Of a stretch of DNA of 64,000 nucleotides, positions 24,219-32,847 are shown one piece after another. Numbering within the stretch: the stretch's first letter is position 1; each line of letters begins with the position of its first letter. Position numbers and translations under genes: made by a program. Source of the stretch: an uncultured Lachnospiraceae bacterium (lineage in GTDB: Bacteria; Bacillota; Clostridia; Lachnospirales; Lachnospiraceae); contig CAJUIP010000003.1 in the NCBI GenBank assembly GCA_910586315.1, positions 62,001 through 126,000 of the forward strand. Reading direction: 5' to 3'. The notes below the pieces were generated by a model. It did not search any database. It saw only the letters and a program-made list of their open reading frames with translations, and was not told where the DNA came from.

Positions 24219-25384
24219 GAAACCCGTTATCTGACACAATTGTTACGATTCCACCGTCCGGAATCCGCAAATTTTTTGACATCGTAAGTGAAATGAAGGA
24301 CGCAATTTCCCTGGGTGTGGGCGAGCCGGATTTTGACACGCCGTGGCATATCAGGGACGAAGGCATTTATTCCCTGGAAAAGGGGCGTACCTTTTACACG
24401 TCCAACACAGGATTAAAAGAGTTGAAAATGGAAATCTGCCGTTATTTAAAGCGGCGGTTTGACGTGTCTTACGATTACAGTACTGAGGTATTGGTGACTG
24501 TGGGCGGCAGTGAGGCCATTGATATTGCCTTAAGAGCCATGCTAAATCCCGGGGATGAGGTATTAATACCCCAGCCCAGCTATGTCTCCTATACCCCCTG
24601 TACGATTCTGGCCGGAGGAGTTCCGGTGATTATTGAACTGGAGGAGAAGGACCGGTTCCGCCTCACAAAGGAGAAGCTGCTGGAGAAGATCACACCGAAA
24701 ACCAAGGTGCTGATCCTTCCGTTCCCGAATAACCCCACCGGCTCTATCATGGAACCGGGGGATCTGGCGGAAATTGCAAAAGTTGTGGAGGAACGTGACC
24801 TGTTTATTATTTCCGATGAAATATATTCAGAGCTTACGTATTCCGGAGACCACTGTACCATTGCGGTATTTCCGGGAATGAAGGAGAGAACCGTACTGAT
24901 CAACGGCTTTTCCAAATCCTACGCCATGACCGGATGGCGTTTGGGATATGCCTGCGCGCCGGAGATGATTTTAACGCAGATGCTAAAGATTCACCAGTTC
25001 GCCATTTTGTGCGCGCCCACGACGAGCCAGTATGCTGCCGTGGAAGCCTTAAGAAACGGTGATCCCGATGTGAATCACATGCGGGAAGCCTATGACCAGA
25101 GACGAAAATTTCTTGTAAAAGCGCTGCGGGATATGGGGTTAGAATGTTATGAACCCCAGGGAGCGTTCTATGTGTTCCCAAACATTAAACGGTTTCACAT
25201 GACCTCCGAAGAATTCGCTCTGAAGCTTTTGGAGGAGGAAAGAGTGGCAGTGGTTCCGGGAACCGCCTTTGGAGACTGCGGCGAGGGTTATCTGCGGCTT
25301 TCCTACGCCTATTCATTGGAAGACTTGAAGCGGGCGCTGGAGCGCATAGAACGTTTTATCAAACGCCTGGACGGGAAGGAATAA
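24215..25384 (+). CDS. PLP-dependent class I/II aminotransferase
   Basis: A 389-residue fold-type I aminotransferase. The PLP lysine is in NGFSKSYAMTGWRLGY; other family motifs are GVGEPDFDTPWHI, YTSNTGLKELK, PNNPTGSIM and ISDEIYSELTY. It resembles the AspC/PatA group, which transfers amino groups between aspartate, aromatic or other amino acids and 2-oxoacids. The start is GTG overlapping the TGA of the Lrp gene. The order Lrp then aminotransferase is common in Clostridia. Confidence 0.92.
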   Translation: MRNPLSDTIVTIPPSGIRKFFDIVSEMKDAISLGVGEPDFDTPWHIRDEGIYSLEKGRTFYTSNTGLKELKMEICRYLKRRFDVSYDYSTEVLVTVGGSEAIDIALRAMLNPGDEVLIPQPSYVSYTPCTILAGGVPVIIELEEKDRFRLTKEKLLEKITPKTKVLILPFPNNPTGSIMEPGDLAEIAKVVEERDLFIISDEIYSELTYSGDHCTIAVFPGMKERTVLINGFSKSYAMTGWRLGYACAPEMILTQMLKIHQFAILCAPTTSQYAAVEALRNGDPDVNHMREAYDQRRKFLVKALRDMGLECYEPQGAFYVFPNIKRFHMTSEEFALKLLEEERVAVVPGTAFGDCGEGYLRLSYAYSLEDLKRALERIERFIKRLDGKE

Positions 25385-25396
25385 AGAAACATTTTT

Positions 25397-25906
25397 ATGA
25401 ATATCGTACTTTTTGAGCCGGAAATGCCGGGTAATACAGGAAATATCGGCCGTACCTGTGTGGCAACCAACACGAAGCTTCATCTGATTGAGCCTCTGGG
25501 GTTCAAACTCAGTGAGAAGCACCTGGTGCGGGCCGGACTGGATTACTGGGATAAGCTGGATGTGACGGTGTACAGTGATTTCACCGACTTTCTGGAACGG
25601 AATCCGAAAGCAAAGCTTTACATGGCTACCACAAAAGCGCGGACCGTGTATACGGACGTACAGTATGAGCCGGACTGCTTTCTGATGTTCGGCCCGGAGA
25701 GCCGGGGAATCCCCGAAGAGATTCTGGTGGACTATCCGGGCACCTGTGTGCGGATTCCCATGTGGGGGGACATCCGTTCTTTGAATCTGTCCAATTCTGT
25801 TGCCGTTATCCTCTACGAGGCGCTAAGACAGAACGGCTTCGAAAACATGACCATGGAAGGGCATTTGCACCGCCTGGAGTGGAAATCTCACATCTCAATC
25901 AGGTGA
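25397..25906 (+). CDS. trmL: tRNA (cytidine/uridine-34 2'-O)-methyltransferase TrmL
   Basis: A 169-residue SPOUT methyltransferase. MNIVLFEPEMPGNTGNIGRTC at the start, MFGPESRGIP and RIPMWGDIRSLNLSNSVAV near the end form the trefoil knot that binds SAM. TrmL methylates the ribose of the wobble base in certain leucine tRNAs. The 3' end overlaps by 19 bases the end of the convergent SbcC-like gene, so there is no terminator between them. Confidence 0.93.
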   Translation: MNIVLFEPEMPGNTGNIGRTCVATNTKLHLIEPLGFKLSEKHLVRAGLDYWDKLDVTVYSDFTDFLERNPKAKLYMATTKARTVYTDVQYEPDCFLMFGPESRGIPEEILVDYPGTCVRIPMWGDIRSLNLSNSVAVILYEALRQNGFENMTMEGHLHRLEWKSHISIR

Positions 25907-27723
25907 AACGGGATCTGGTGGGCTCTGAGCATCTGAGCTTCCCTGCGATGGCAGGTAAAGACGATCATCTGGCCGCCATAGGATTCCGAAAGCCATTTTA
26001 AGGCAGTGCGGAGCCTGTCATCGTCGTATTGGGTAAAGCTGTCATCGAAAATCAGTGGGAGCGGTCCGCCGTCATTTTGGAAAAGCTTTGCCGCTGCCAG
26101 ACGAAGAGCCAGATATACCTGATCCATGGTTCCGCTGCTGACATTTTCCAGGGGAACCAGTTTCGTTTTGGTATTTAAAAATACATTGAGATTTTCGTCA
26201 ATGCTCATACTGTTATAAAGGCCGCCGGTGATTCCAGTTACCAGCCGGGAAGCCTCTTTATTCAGATACAGGCCGAAGGAGTCACGGATGGAGGAGGAGA
26301 GATCGGTCATGGTTTCCTGGGCCAGCTCGATGGCAGCCACTTCTTCCCGGATCCGGTCATTTTCTGCCAGTGTTCGTTTCAGGGAGGCAGCCCGGTTCTT
26401 ACAGTTATTTAAGTGCTCCAGCTTCTTTTCCAGTTCCCACTGGGTTCTTTGCTGTTTCTCAATCATTTCGCTGCATGTATTTTGCTTTTCCTGAAGAGAA
26501 TTGATATCCTCCATATATTTCCGCATAGCTTCTTCTGACTTTACCACCATGTCCGAAAGTTTGGAAAATTCTTCCATTCTGGCCTTGAAGGCCGCCATGG
26601 CTTCGTCAGAAATGGATGCGTCGCCCAGATGCTTTTTTAAAATTTCCAAAAGCCGTGAGCTGGTTTCCTCCATGGCTTTTTTGCATCTTTTGCCTTGCCC
26701 AATGAAGGTGAAGCCGGCAATCAGGCAGATAAGGGCAGCCCCTCCGGCCGCAATCATGAGAAGAAGAAAACGGCCAGGATCGGTGATTCCCATATATCCG
26801 GCAGCGCCAAGACCGCAGACCGCCAGGAAAAAGGAAAGTCCGGTAAGCGCCTTCCGGGATTTTTTCCGGCATTCCGCTTCCGAGCTGCGGTAGCTTTCAT
26901 ACAGATGAAGACAGTTCTCTGTATAGGAAGTTATGGAAGCCTGATCAGTGAACTGATATTCGGAAAGAGCCTGTCTGCTTCTTTTGATATTTTCATCCAG
27001 GGCTGTTTTTTCGGTCTGGGTATTTTCGATGAGGCCCCTTACCTGGGACCGCATGGCCTGGTAGGAGGCGAGCTGGTTTTCATACTGCGGGGAAGAAATT
27101 TCAGCATCCACATTGCGGATTTCCGCCAGCAGCGTGGTATATTCTCTGGAGGCATCGGGAATCAGGTTGGCTTCCAGGCTGCGCCTTTGATTTCGCAAAA
27201 AGGCGGTGGCCTTGGAAATGTTTAAAGAGATATTTCCGGTGGTGTTCATGTTGGCGATATAATTTTTTAACTCGCCCACCATGCCCTCCTCGGTGGCGCT
27301 TTTCAGCTGGCCGATGCTGATGGTATTATTGTAGGTAGTCTCATTTAAACCGCAGAGAATCTCATCAAGAAAGGCCTTCGTGGGCTCTTCCTCCATGCCG
27401 CGGGTTTCGTTGATGATTTTTATGGCCTTGCTGTCTTTGCGGAATTTCCTCTCTATACGGTAAATAGAACCGCCTGACTCCAGCCGGAGCCAGCCCTCAT
27501 AAGTTCCGCTGTTTTCCCAGGGCTCATATTTGGAATAAAGATCATTTCTGGCGGCCCGCCCGCGCCCTCGTTCGATTCCGAAGAGCATTCCGCGGATAAA
27601 GGTGTGCAGCGTGGACTTCCCGGCTTCATTTTTTCCGTAAATAATGTTGATTCCATCTTCAAAGGAGACAGTGCGGTCATGAAACTTTCCAAATCCGTCA
27701 ATATGTAGTTCCAGTAATTTCAT
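25888..27723 (-). CDS. SbcC/YhaN-like AAA ATPase
   Basis: A 611-residue SMC-like ATPase. Walker A is in IYGKNEAGKSTLHTF (near residue 30); the ABC signature and Walker B are near the C-terminus (LENVSSGTMDQVYLALRLA, PLPLIFDDSFTQYDD). Coiled coil runs between. A hydrophobic pair near residues 285-345 (ALTGLSFFLAVCGLGAAGY, FLLLMIAAGGAALICLIAG) resembles the membrane segments of YhaN. At 611 residues it is much shorter than SbcC or YhaN. It pairs with the upstream SbcD-like nuclease in a DNA-repair complex. Spacing between the two genes is about seven bases. Confidence 0.85.
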   Translation of the reverse strand: MKLLELHIDGFGKFHDRTVSFEDGINIIYGKNEAGKSTLHTFIRGMLFGIERGRGRAARNDLYSKYEPWENSGTYEGWLRLESGGSIYRIERKFRKDSKAIKIINETRGMEEEPTKAFLDEILCGLNETTYNNTISIGQLKSATEEGMVGELKNYIANMNTTGNISLNISKATAFLRNQRRSLEANLIPDASREYTTLLAEIRNVDAEISSPQYENQLASYQAMRSQVRGLIENTQTEKTALDENIKRSRQALSEYQFTDQASITSYTENCLHLYESYRSSEAECRKKSRKALTGLSFFLAVCGLGAAGYMGITDPGRFLLLMIAAGGAALICLIAGFTFIGQGKRCKKAMEETSSRLLEILKKHLGDASISDEAMAAFKARMEEFSKLSDMVVKSEEAMRKYMEDINSLQEKQNTCSEMIEKQQRTQWELEKKLEHLNNCKNRAASLKRTLAENDRIREEVAAIELAQETMTDLSSSIRDSFGLYLNKEASRLVTGITGGLYNSMSIDENLNVFLNTKTKLVPLENVSSGTMDQVYLALRLAAAKLFQNDGGPLPLIFDDSFTQYDDDRLRTALKWLSESYGGQMIVFTCHRREAQMLRAHQIPFHLIEM

Positions 27724-27730
27724 GGGGCAT

Positions 27731-28801
27731 TCAACTCCTTTCGTCTCTTGTCATGAGCAGGGCGTGGATTCCGTAATATAACGCCTTTTTTTCCAGAGAA
27801 TTCATATCATCTTTCATCAAAGCCTGAATATAAAAGCCGATCATATCGCTGGGATGTTCGGCGAAGAGCCTGTGAAAATCGTACTGGGGCTCTGATTCAT
27901 CGAGAATTTCCACAATATTCCACTGACCTGCCAGAAAATCCAGGTCAAATTCTGTATCAGGATCCCGCATCCCGCGGATGCGGAAACGGTAGATATTTGC
28001 CGCGCCGCGTTTGCGGATTTCATCGGCAATGAGCTGGGAGAGCTCTGTATTGGTCGTGGCAGGAGTGACATTGACGACAAGCGGGATGTACTGGGCCTGG
28101 GATACGGCCTTAAATTCGAGAGAGGTTACCCGGCCGGTCAGGTCGTCGATTTCTCCCGTAAAAAAGCCGTGGGGGCCTGTCTCTGTCATGTCCAGAGGTT
28201 CCGGAGAGCCCGGAAAGGCCATTCGGTTTTCCAAAAGAACGGCAGGTTTATGGATATGTCCCAGGGCAATATAAGAAAACGGGAGTGCGGCCAGGGCGTT
28301 TTTATCAAAGGGCTGATGTTTGGCGTCGCCGCCGTGAAGCAGAAGAATTTTTATGCGCTTGCTGTCGGAGATGGAAAAACGGGTGGTTTTGTCCTCGGTA
28401 ATTTCCGACGTGTGATAGCTGTAGCCGTAAACCTCGGTATTCAGGTCCTCAAAATAAACGGAATCCAGCTCTTCATCCATGAGAAAGGTCACGTTGGAAC
28501 ACCAGGTAAAGCTAAAAAGGGCGGAGCTTTTACGGATTCTGTCGTGGTTTCCCGCAATGATGACTACCCGTGTGCCGGGAATTGTGGAAAAGAGATAGTT
28601 GATCTCCTTTAAATCCCTGGCCAGGGGCTGACGGTGGAACAGATCGCCTGAGATGAGCAGGAGATCCGCATGGCTTTCCCTGGCTTCTTCGACGATAGAC
28701 TGAAAGGTAAGCCGTATGGCCTGTTCCCGCTTTTTGCCCCAGGGACGGTCGCTGTCAGGGACCATTCCCCAATGGATATCGGCAGTGTGGATAAATTTCA
28801 T
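27731..28801 (-). CDS. SbcD/YhaO-like metallophosphoesterase
   Basis: A 356-residue calcineurin-like phosphoesterase starting MKFIHTADIHWGM (DxH), followed by LLISGDLFHRQ (GD), IIAGNHDRIR (GNHD), LLHGGDAKH and IALGHIHKP (GHxH). These residues coordinate two metals. It partners the downstream ATPase to cut DNA ends or hairpins. GGAGG is seven bases before the ATG at 28801; an earlier in-frame ATG at 28831 lacks a site. Confidence 0.9.
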   Translation of the reverse strand: MKFIHTADIHWGMVPDSDRPWGKKREQAIRLTFQSIVEEARESHADLLLISGDLFHRQPLARDLKEINYLFSTIPGTRVVIIAGNHDRIRKSSALFSFTWCSNVTFLMDEELDSVYFEDLNTEVYGYSYHTSEITEDKTTRFSISDSKRIKILLLHGGDAKHQPFDKNALAALPFSYIALGHIHKPAVLLENRMAFPGSPEPLDMTETGPHGFFTGEIDDLTGRVTSLEFKAVSQAQYIPLVVNVTPATTNTELSQLIADEIRKRGAANIYRFRIRGMRDPDTEFDLDFLAGQWNIVEILDESEPQYDFHRLFAEHPSDMIGFYIQALMKDDMNSLEKKALYYGIHALLMTRDERS

Positions 28802-28822
28802 GGGTAATCCTCCAATTTCAAA

Positions 28823-28850
28823 GGAGCGCATCAGTCAGTCTGTGCGCTCC
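28823..28850 (-). terminator. hairpin downstream of asnS
   Basis: GGAGCGCA (28823-28830) pairs with TGCGCTCC (28843-28850). On the minus strand it lies between the asnS stop and the sbcD-like ribosome site; the following T run is short, so termination is weak. A second small hairpin, CGGCC/GGCCG, lies at about 28858-28874. Confidence 0.45.
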
Positions 28851-28878
28851 CTTCGGACGGCCCAAAAGGCCGGTGCAA

Positions 28879-30270
28879 TTATAATTCGCAGTTATTTACG
28901 GTACGCGGGAACGGGATCACGTCGCGGATGTTGCCCATACCGGTCAGATACATCACGCAGCGTTCGAAGCCCAGACCGAAACCGGAATGGCGGACGGAGC
29001 CGTATTTGCGAAGATCAAGGTAAAAGCCGTAATCTCCCTTTTTAAGACCAAGTTCATCCATGCGGGCCGCCAGCTTTTCATAACTATCCTCTCTCTGGCT
29101 GCCGCCGATAATCTCGCCGATTCCCGGAACCAGACAGTCCATAGCGGCGACCGTCTTTCCGTCTTCATTCTGCTTCATATAGAAAGCCTTGATTTCCTTC
29201 GGATAGTCGGTGACGAACACCGGTTTTTTGAAGATCTGCTCCGTCAGATACCGCTCATGCTCGGTCTGTAAATCACAGCCCCAGAATACCTTATAGTCAA
29301 ATTCATCGTTGTGCTCTTCGAGGAGTTTAATGGCCTCCGTGTAGGTCACATGGCCGAACTCGGAATTTAATACGTGGTTTAAGCGGTCTAAAAGTCCCTT
29401 GTCCACGAACTGGTTGAAGAAATTCATCTCCGCCGGAGCGTTTTCAAGGACATAGCGGATTACATGTTTTAACATTCCCTCGGCAACGGCCATGTTGTCG
29501 TTTAAGTCGGCAAAGGCCATTTCCGGCTCGATCATCCAGAACTCGGCGGCGTGACGGGTTGTATTGGAATTTTCGGCGCGGAAGGTAGGGCCGAAGGTAT
29601 AAATATTGCGGAATGCCATCGCATAGGTCTCGCCGTTTAACTGCCCGCTTACGGTCAGATTCGTAGGCTTTCCGAAGAAATCCTGCGTGAAATCTATGGA
29701 GCCGTCCGCGTTTTTCGGAATGTTGTTCAGGTCCATGGTTGTCACCTGGAACATCTCCCCAGCGCCCTCGCAGTCGCTTCCTGTAATTAACGGAGTGTGC
29801 ACGTAAACAAAGCCCTGCTCCTGGAAATACTGATGAATCGCGTAGGCAATCAGGGAGCGGACACGGAATACAGCCTGGAAGGTGTTGGTTCTGGGACGCA
29901 GATGGGAAATGGTCCGCAGGTATTCGAAGGTGTGGCGTTTTTTCTGAAGCGGATAGTCCGCGCCTGAGGTTCCTTCCACAATGACCTCATCGGCCTGGAT
30001 TTCGAAAGGCTGCTTGGCCTCTGGCGTTGCCACGAGGGTTCCCTTTACGATAATGGCGGCGCCTACATTTAATTTGGAAATCTCCGCGAAATTTTCCATA
30101 GTATCATGGTATACGATCTGGAGGGTGTCAAAGCAGGTTCCGTCGTTCAGTACGATGAAGCCGAAAGCTTTGGAATCGCGGATGCTGCGGATCCAGCCGC
30201 CTACATGAACCTTTGTGTTCAGATATTTTTCACGCTCTTTAAAAAGCTCTTTTACTGTTGTCAACTGCAT
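28879..30270 (-). CDS. asnS: asparaginyl-tRNA synthetase
   Basis: A 463-residue class II aminoacyl-tRNA synthetase that charges tRNA-Asn. The N-terminal OB fold (residues 10-110, VHVGGWIRSIRDSKAFGFIVLNDGT) is followed by the catalytic domain with motif 2 (FGPTFRAENSNTTRHAAEFWMIEPE) and motif 3 (GFGLGFERCVMYLTGMGNIRDVIPFPR). Absence of aspartate-specific insertions and the length support AsnRS. The start follows AAGGAGAAA. Confidence 0.96.
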   Translation of the reverse strand: MQLTTVKELFKEREKYLNTKVHVGGWIRSIRDSKAFGFIVLNDGTCFDTLQIVYHDTMENFAEISKLNVGAAIIVKGTLVATPEAKQPFEIQADEVIVEGTSGADYPLQKKRHTFEYLRTISHLRPRTNTFQAVFRVRSLIAYAIHQYFQEQGFVYVHTPLITGSDCEGAGEMFQVTTMDLNNIPKNADGSIDFTQDFFGKPTNLTVSGQLNGETYAMAFRNIYTFGPTFRAENSNTTRHAAEFWMIEPEMAFADLNDNMAVAEGMLKHVIRYVLENAPAEMNFFNQFVDKGLLDRLNHVLNSEFGHVTYTEAIKLLEEHNDEFDYKVFWGCDLQTEHERYLTEQIFKKPVFVTDYPKEIKAFYMKQNEDGKTVAAMDCLVPGIGEIIGGSQREDSYEKLAARMDELGLKKGDYGFYLDLRKYGSVRHSGFGLGFERCVMYLTGMGNIRDVIPFPRTVNNCEL

Positions 30271-30361
30271 TGTTTTTCTCCTTCTGTTTGCCTTTTTGGA
30301 AATAAAGGCAGTTTATGTCAGTATATCGTATTTTTGCCGGAGATTCAAGGGGGTAAGAGGG

Positions 30362-32551
30362 TTATTTATCCAGTAAATAAGAAGCCATCCCCTGCTCCAG
30401 TACATTCAGACAGCTGTCTAAGGGGATAACGCCGCAGTAAATATTGCTTAAAGTAAAGCCCATGAACCGCTCGAGATGGTAGCGGTCAAAAATATCCAGC
30501 TCGCTTAAAGGAGAGGATGTCTCAATGGCCTGGTCCATGAGACCAAACCACGGGTACAGCTCCAGAATATCGTGCTCTTTGTAAATGGATTTATGCGGGG
30601 TTGCGCCGCCGAGGAGAGTGAACACGTAGGCTTGGTCAAACCCAGAGGCCCATTCGATATATCTTTCTGCCGCATGGAGTTCTCTGCAGCCATGAGGAAT
30701 TGCCAGGGCGCCGCCGCCGAAGGTCCCTGTATCGGCCGGAAGATGGGAAAACCCCAGAAGGCCGTTGATGGAACGGTGACGCAGGTTTAAGAGCCTGGAA
30801 GCGTATGAGGTGGACACGATTTCCAGGGCCGTTTTCTCTTCAATAAAGTTGGTCACGTTGAAATCGCGGCGGCTGCTCTGGAGAGACAGGGAATGAGGCA
30901 TAAGCTCCATTTGAAGCCGGATGGCCCGCAGGGCAAGATCCCTGTCAAAAACAAAGGCTCCGTTCTCATCTGCCAGCCGTCCTCCAAGATTCCGGTAAAT
31001 AAACTGAAAATGGGAGAAAACAAGAGCCATGTCATTGGCTGGACCTGTGGTGCCGTAGGGGACGGGAGAATCTGGATTCTCCTTTTTGCAAAAGTAAGCG
31101 GCTACCCGGTTAAAGCGCTCAAAGGTATCCGGAAGTTCCAATTCTTCGCCGTATTTTTCCAGGTAGGTCCGCATAATCACCGGATCAGTAAAGATGTCCT
31201 TTCGGTAGGCATAAAAATAGGTATTAATATCAAATGGAACAGCAACCGCCTGGCCGTGACAATAAGAAAATCCCTTTACCACTTCCGGATACATGGTCTT
31301 TGTAAGCTCCCGGAACAGGTCGTCGGAAATCGGTTCCAAAGCTCCGTCAGAAAACTGTGGCGTGGTAGTGATATTAGTTCGAATCACGTCAAAAAAGTGG
31401 TTTCCGTTCATCTGGGATAAAACGGAGGTCAGTTCGCCCAACGGGAGCGTCACATAGTTAATGTCCAGGCCTGTCTGCTCAGAAAAATGGGGGGTCATCT
31501 GCATGATGGCGGTGGCAGGCTGCCCCTGGACAAGGAGAACGTTCAGAGAGATTTTCTTTTTTGCTATATAAGGAATCTTTTTCTTACGTATAAAGCCGGA
31601 TGCATCCAACAGCGTTCTTTCGGGAACGTCTTCGGGATGGTCCAGAAAATCCAGAAGAAGGTTTCCGGCTTCATAGGCCAGGACGGAATAATCCATACAG
31701 TAACAGGAGTCGTTACAGCGGGCTTCCCGGCTGTCGCTGGTAATCGCAAGGAGCGGCGGTGGGGAAACGGAGCTGACAGACGGGAAGGCCTGGGAAATCT
31801 TATCGCTTAAGCTTTTTCCGGATATAATCACACAGTCCGGATAAGCGCTGTTTTCATAGAGACGGAAGGCCGTCTGGAAGGCATCCGACAAGTATGTATT
31901 ATGGGTCTGCCACTTAAAATCAGAAATGCGGCAGGAGGACAGGCAGTCGCCAAAGCCTTTTTCAAACTGGGACTCACAGGAAAAAAAGCTGAGTCCCAGG
32001 ACCAGAGCGGCAGATCGAAAGCCCTTCTCCAGAGCTCTTTTGGCCATTTCCCTGCCTGCCTGATAATAATCATAGCCGATATAGGGAAATGTATTTTCCA
32101 TTTCCCTTTCCATGTAGACAACCGCGCCGCCGTATTGGCGGATGGTCTTGTAGCTGTCAGCGGAGTCGGGGAGACAGGTGACTGTGAGAATTCCGCTGAC
32201 TCTGGCGGCAGTGGCGGCGGAGATGGCCGCCTTTTCATAATACGGCGTATCATTGGTAAGCCATAAGGAGACCTGATATTCCCGGTTTTGCCAGAAATAC
32301 TGAAGAGCGGTATAAAGGGCGGCATATTTTGCATCGGTAATATTGGGAAGAATGATGCCGATGGTTTTTGACAACATGGAGGAACTTCTCAGCTGGTGGG
32401 CAGGAGCGTTCATAATATAGCCGACCTGCCGGGCGGCTTCCTGAACAAGCTTTATTTTTTTTGCGGAGACGTTCCCTCTGTTGTTGAGCACATTGGATAC
32501 GGTCCCCTGAGATACTCCGGCCAACTTGGCAATATCGTTCATTGTAGACAT
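30362..32551 (-). CDS. LacI-family regulator fused to a solute-binding-protein domain
   Basis: A 729-residue protein, about twice the usual LacI length. Residues 1-60 are a LacI helix-turn-helix (MNDIAKLAGVSQGTVSNVLNNRG, hinge NAPAHQLRSSS). Residues 65-330 are the LacI periplasmic-binding-type domain (TIGIILPNITDAKYAALYTALQ). From about 340 a second domain resembles ABC extracellular solute-binding proteins of family 1 (LNVLLVQGQPATAIMQMTPHFSEQTGLDINYV, FDVIRTNITTT, GFSYCHGQAVAVPFDINTYFYAYRKDIF). It has no signal peptide, so the second domain acts as an intracellular sensor. GGAGGA (32562-32557) sets the start. Two matching operators lie upstream; the divergent M28/opp operon is the likely target. 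Confidence 0.85.
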   Translation of the reverse strand: MSTMNDIAKLAGVSQGTVSNVLNNRGNVSAKKIKLVQEAARQVGYIMNAPAHQLRSSSMLSKTIGIILPNITDAKYAALYTALQYFWQNREYQVSLWLTNDTPYYEKAAISAATAARVSGILTVTCLPDSADSYKTIRQYGGAVVYMEREMENTFPYIGYDYYQAGREMAKRALEKGFRSAALVLGLSFFSCESQFEKGFGDCLSSCRISDFKWQTHNTYLSDAFQTAFRLYENSAYPDCVIISGKSLSDKISQAFPSVSSVSPPPLLAITSDSREARCNDSCYCMDYSVLAYEAGNLLLDFLDHPEDVPERTLLDASGFIRKKKIPYIAKKKISLNVLLVQGQPATAIMQMTPHFSEQTGLDINYVTLPLGELTSVLSQMNGNHFFDVIRTNITTTPQFSDGALEPISDDLFRELTKTMYPEVVKGFSYCHGQAVAVPFDINTYFYAYRKDIFTDPVIMRTYLEKYGEELELPDTFERFNRVAAYFCKKENPDSPVPYGTTGPANDMALVFSHFQFIYRNLGGRLADENGAFVFDRDLALRAIRLQMELMPHSLSLQSSRRDFNVTNFIEEKTALEIVSTSYASRLLNLRHRSINGLLGFSHLPADTGTFGGGALAIPHGCRELHAAERYIEWASGFDQAYVFTLLGGATPHKSIYKEHDILELYPWFGLMDQAIETSSPLSELDIFDRYHLERFMGFTLSNIYCGVIPLDSCLNVLEQGMASYLLDK

Positions 32552-32580
32552 GAAAAATCCTCCAATTTCCATTTTTTACC

Positions 32581-32619
32581 ATTATAAAATATTGATACGT
32601 ATTAAACAATCCGAAATAC
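32581..32619 (-). promoter_or_regulatory. autoregulated promoter of the LacI-SBP gene with operator
   Basis: On the minus strand TTGTTT (about 32609-32604) and TATAAT (32586-32581) are 17 bases apart. TTGATACGTATTAA (32592-32605), a near-palindrome centred on CG as in LacI-family operators, lies in the spacer, so bound repressor would block its own gene. Confidence 0.6.
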
Positions 32620-32791
32620 AGAAAAGTCGATTTTAAAGCATTATATCACAGACGATTGCAAAAAGGAATGGGGAAAGTAGAAAAATACAAAAATTTAGAG
32701 GATTAAAACAAAAAATTGCGGAATTTAAAATGTAAGAAATATGAAATACAGAAAAAATATTGAGTGTCACAGAATTTTTTCACAAATATAA

Positions 32792-32820
32792 TTGACACGT
32801 ATCAAAAATTGTGATATGGT
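32792..32820 (+). promoter_or_regulatory. promoter of the peptide operon with LacI-type operator
   Basis: TTGACA (32792-32797), 17 bases, TATGGT (32815-32820). TTGACACGTATCAA (32792-32805) is a near-perfect palindrome overlapping the -35 box and matches the second site at 32592-32605. The 186 bases between the two sites are AT-rich without a gene. Confidence 0.65.
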
Positions 32821-32847
32821 TTAAAAAACGGAAACGGAGGGATGGCC

